Assembly (NCBI RefSeq): GCF_006912135.1
Contig: NZ_VIRS01000022.1
Coordinates: forward strand, 1-64,000
Source: Cryptosporangium phraense
GTDB taxonomy: Bacteria > Actinomycetota > Actinomycetes > Mycobacteriales > Cryptosporangiaceae
Direction of reading: 5' to 3'
Length of the DNA: 64,000 nucleotides
Below the pieces are notes generated by a model that had not been told where the DNA came from, searched no databases, and saw nothing but the letters and a program-made list of their open reading frames with translations. The position numbers and the translations under genes were made by a program. Below are positions 62,219 through 64,000 of this stretch, in pieces. Every line of letters starts with the position of its first letter. The first letter of the stretch is position 1.

Positions 62219-62920
62219 TCAGATTGGTATCGGCCACGGCCGCGTGTCGGCCCACGAGTGCTCGTAGCCGTTGCGGTGCAGGTAGCGCGCGGTGAGGACG
62301 TGGTGGATCTCGGCGTAGAGCGCGAGGTCGTACGCGGTGGCGGACGACGCCGGGCCACCTGCGTGCACGACCGCGGTGTTGTATGCGTCAAGCGCCTCGT
62401 GGATCGCCGAAGCCGCGATCGAGCCGTAGGTCATGACGAGGGAGACGACGAGCTTGGCGAGGTCGTAGCCGAACGGCGCGAGGGTGAGGTCGTCGAAGTC
62501 GACGACTGCGGGCCCGTCGGTGGTGATGAGGAAGTTGCGGAGATTGGCGTCCTTGTAGAAGGCGACGTCGCCGCCGACCGGAACGTCGAAGCGCGCGAGC
62601 ACCTGCTGCCGGCAAGCGCAGAAGTCAGGAATCGTCAGCGCGGGCGTCGCGGTGAATGGATCGTCGAGCTGCGCGGCGTGCAGGTGCTGTTGGTAGGCGG
62701 TGCCATGGAGTCTGCCGAGCACGATCGCGAGGTCGACCAGGTCCCGAATCTCTGGCTGGCGTCCTTCGATGCGTTCGAGGATTTGAAGCGTGCCGGTTCC
62801 GGGGTGGGCGTGCGGGAGCCGGATACCGCTTCCGAGTTGCTCCAGCCAGTCGCGGTGGCGCCGGGCGGCGAGCACGCAGGCGGCGTCCGGGTGGCGCTTG
62901 ACGAAGACCGGCGAGGTCAT
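62219..62920 (-). CDS. APH-like phosphotransferase with variant catalytic loop
   Basis: 233 residues. Residues 1-30 hold the ATP-lobe strand (FVKRHPDAA with a Lys). The catalytic loop is YKDANLRNFLI near 122-132, which keeps the Asp and Asn but has Tyr-Lys where the family usually has His. The metal motif VVDFDDLTLAPFGYDLAKLV near 139-158 is intact. The ATG overlaps the methyltransferase stop (ATGA). Shorter than the classic enzymes because the N-terminal lobe is reduced. Could be a specialised kinase. Confidence 0.82.
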   Translation of the reverse strand: MTSPVFVKRHPDAACVLAARRHRDWLEQLGSGIRLPHAHPGTGTLQILERIEGRQPEIRDLVDLAIVLGRLHGTAYQQHLHAAQLDDPFTATPALTIPDFCACRQQVLARFDVPVGGDVAFYKDANLRNFLITTDGPAVVDFDDLTLAPFGYDLAKLVVSLVMTYGSIAASAIHEALDAYNTAVVHAGGPASSATAYDLALYAEIHHVLTARYLHRNGYEHSWADTRPWPIPI

Positions 62921-63726
62921 GGACGCGCTGCTAATAGATAGGTGACGGTCGAGAAAGTGGTCAGCCCGTACTCAGGCATCTCGGCGCGAAGCGCCTCCAC
63001 GAGATCGTCGGTGCGCACCTGGTACTTGGGGCTTGTACCGGCGTATTCGGCTAGGTGCTCGGCGTCGCTAAATCGGAAGGTGTGGCATTCGTCGATGCGC
63101 CCGCGGACCATGAGGCCAGCGCTCTCGATCGCGTTCTCCGCGTTCGCGGAGTGGAAGCTCTGATAGAGGCTCGGCCGTCGCGTCGCATCCGGGTCCATCC
63201 CGCTGGCGACCATGACCTCGTCGATCTCGCGATAGCTGTCGGCGGACTTGGTCACAGCCACGATGACGCCGTCCGGTCGGAGGCAGCGAGCGATCTCTGT
63301 GAGCACACTGTCGGGCTGGCTGGAGTGATAGAGACAGAAGGCGGCCACTGCGAGATCCACGGTTCCAGTGGCGACCCGCAGTTGGTGGAAGTCGGCGACC
63401 ACGACGTCGGGATGGTGGCCGGCCGACCGCAGGCGTTCAGCGGCCACGTCGAGGAGCGCCTTCGACTGGTCAATCGCGACGAGGTGCGCTTCGGGGTAGC
63501 GGTTCGCCAACTGGACTGTACTGGTCCCGCGTCCGCATCCGATGTCAAGGATGCATTGCGCATGCGGCGCCGCCTCGACCGCTAGATCGACGATCGTCGC
63601 TGTGGCGTCGGCGCCTTCGATCTTCGCCCGGTGGAGGGCACCGGTCCGTTGTTGGAGCCGAGCCGGTGCGGCGTAGAGCGCACCCCGAACGAGACCTTTG
63701 TCAGTGAACGGACTGTCGGTCGGCAC
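62917..63726 (-). CDS. Class I SAM-dependent methyltransferase
   Basis: 269 residues. Motif I ILDIGCGRGTSTVQLA is at about 59-74, motif II region VAIDQSKALLDVAA near 83-96, VVVADFHQLRVATG near 108-121, and LAVAAFCLYHSSQPDSVLTE near 125-144. A Rossmann methyltransferase of the ubiE/Methyltransf_25 type with a short extra C-terminal domain. The acceptor is unknown. It begins 3 bp after the stop of the upstream P-loop gene and overlaps the next gene, so it belongs to a coupled operon. Confidence 0.9.
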   Translation of the reverse strand: MPTDSPFTDKGLVRGALYAAPARLQQRTGALHRAKIEGADATATIVDLAVEAAPHAQCILDIGCGRGTSTVQLANRYPEAHLVAIDQSKALLDVAAERLRSAGHHPDVVVADFHQLRVATGTVDLAVAAFCLYHSSQPDSVLTEIARCLRPDGVIVAVTKSADSYREIDEVMVASGMDPDATRRPSLYQSFHSANAENAIESAGLMVRGRIDECHTFRFSDAEHLAEYAGTSPKYQVRTDDLVEALRAEMPEYGLTTFSTVTYLLAARP

Positions 63727-63729
63727 GGC

Positions 63730-64000
63730 TCACCTCTCCGAGTCTCCGTCGTCGAGGCGCTGCAGGAACTGGTTCGCGCGGCGTCGGCTGGTGAGGCGGA
63801 CGTAGGTCGCGTGCTGGCCGTGCTCGGCGATCAGCGCGTCCACCCGGGGCCGCATCGTCTTGCGGTAGCCGAGGATGTATTTGACGAACGACCAGGTGAT
63901 CCGGTCGTAGACCCCGTCGGCATGCTGGCCACCCCGGTAGCGCCAGCGGCGTTGCGCGATCCCCCAGAGGCAGGCCCAGGCGGGCAGATCGAGGAAGATC
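63730..64000 (-). CDS. P-loop nucleoside/nucleotide-kinase-like protein (5' part outside)
   Basis: Only the last 90 codons are in the window. They read [19 protein letters not shown], then a segment with [18 protein letters not shown] and [16 protein letters not shown], and the basic end. The LDLP strand followed by a WxxxRR helix matches the C-terminal half of adenylate-kinase-like topology-modulation (FlaR) proteins. The Walker A motif would lie beyond 64000. First visible gene of the cassette; its stop is 3 bp before the methyltransferase start. Confidence 0.75.
   Translation of the reverse strand, partial: IFLDLPAWACLWGIAQRRWRYRGGQHADGVYDRITWSFVKYILGYRKTMRPRVDALIAEHGQHATYVRLTSRRRANQFLQRLDDGDSER

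Larger units (their letters stand above)
57315..64000. mobile_element. Left part of an integrated element in tRNA-Arg (AICE-like)
   Basis: Begins at the tRNA-Arg fragment and holds a broken tyrosine integrase, a replication-relaxation fragment and a small protein of the type found on actinomycete integrative elements, then an accessory gene cassette. The right end is not in the window. Both mobility genes are damaged, so the element is probably fixed. Confidence 0.65.

Overview
This window is chromosomal DNA from a high-GC Gram-positive actinomycete. The evidence is very G+C-rich codon use, many GTG starts, and lineage-typical genes: a bacterial proteasome activator ending in GQYL, a GuaB1-type IMPDH/GMPR-family enzyme, an F420-type PPOX flavoprotein, an IdeR/DtxR-type iron box, a TAnnnT -10 hexamer 6-8 nt before several start codons (leaderless mRNAs), and Ser/Thr sensor kinases. 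The content fits Frankiales/Cryptosporangiales or Micromonosporales; the species cannot be fixed from the sequence alone.

Layout. 1-1226: a terminator, then a long stretch with no convincing gene and a tRNA-like relic. 1227-20476: mostly core genes, namely a PAS-like protein, pheA, an iron-box-controlled FhuF-like protein, AIM24, a metallopeptidase with an AlkD-like glycosylase, an SDR, guaB1, an ACT-GNAT acetyltransferase, serS with two HAD phosphatases, an ECF sigma factor with a membrane partner, a DEAD-box helicase, a quinone oxidoreductase, a double GNAT, the proteasome activator, a third HAD enzyme and an F420-type oxidoreductase. 20545-30674: a signalling block with three transmembrane Ser/Thr kinases. 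One is a kinase/solute-binding/VWA fusion; the other two are tandem paralogues with a DFS motif in place of DFG. A permease pair, a small protein and an alpha/beta hydrolase lie between them. 30751-39241: a FAD/Fe-S oxidoreductase, an SGNH hydrolase, a FIST sensor coupled to a GAF-GGDEF-EAL protein, and a VOC protein.

39457-41273: an intact tRNA-Ser(UGA) followed 1.7 kb later by a 31/32-identical copy of its 3' end. Together these bracket an AT-richer islet with two unknown genes and no integrase. 41458-57239: an MBL-fold hydrolase with a Gfo/Idh/MocA oxidoreductase, a dense cluster of DnaA-box-like 9-mers in front of a glutaryl-CoA-dehydrogenase-like gene, a membrane GGDEF-EAL protein, a MerR regulator, a decayed patch with histidine-kinase and alpha/beta-hydrolase relics, a GAF histidine kinase, a lipid-droplet-associated-type protein, a PEBP protein, a DeoR regulator, a secreted subtilase with a 24-bp tandem repeat, and a truncated GGDEF relic.

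57315-64000: the start of an integrated element. It has a displaced 3' half of tRNA-Arg(ACG), a tyrosine integrase broken by an in-frame stop and truncated into a replication-relaxation fragment, decayed DNA, and then a tightly overlapping minus-strand cassette (P-loop kinase, methyltransferase, phosphotransferase, histidine phosphatase, phosphotransferase) that runs off the right edge. The most unusual systems are the kinase/solute-binding/VWA fusion, the DnaA-box cluster, the tRNA-Ser islet and the phosphotransfer/methyltransfer cassette.
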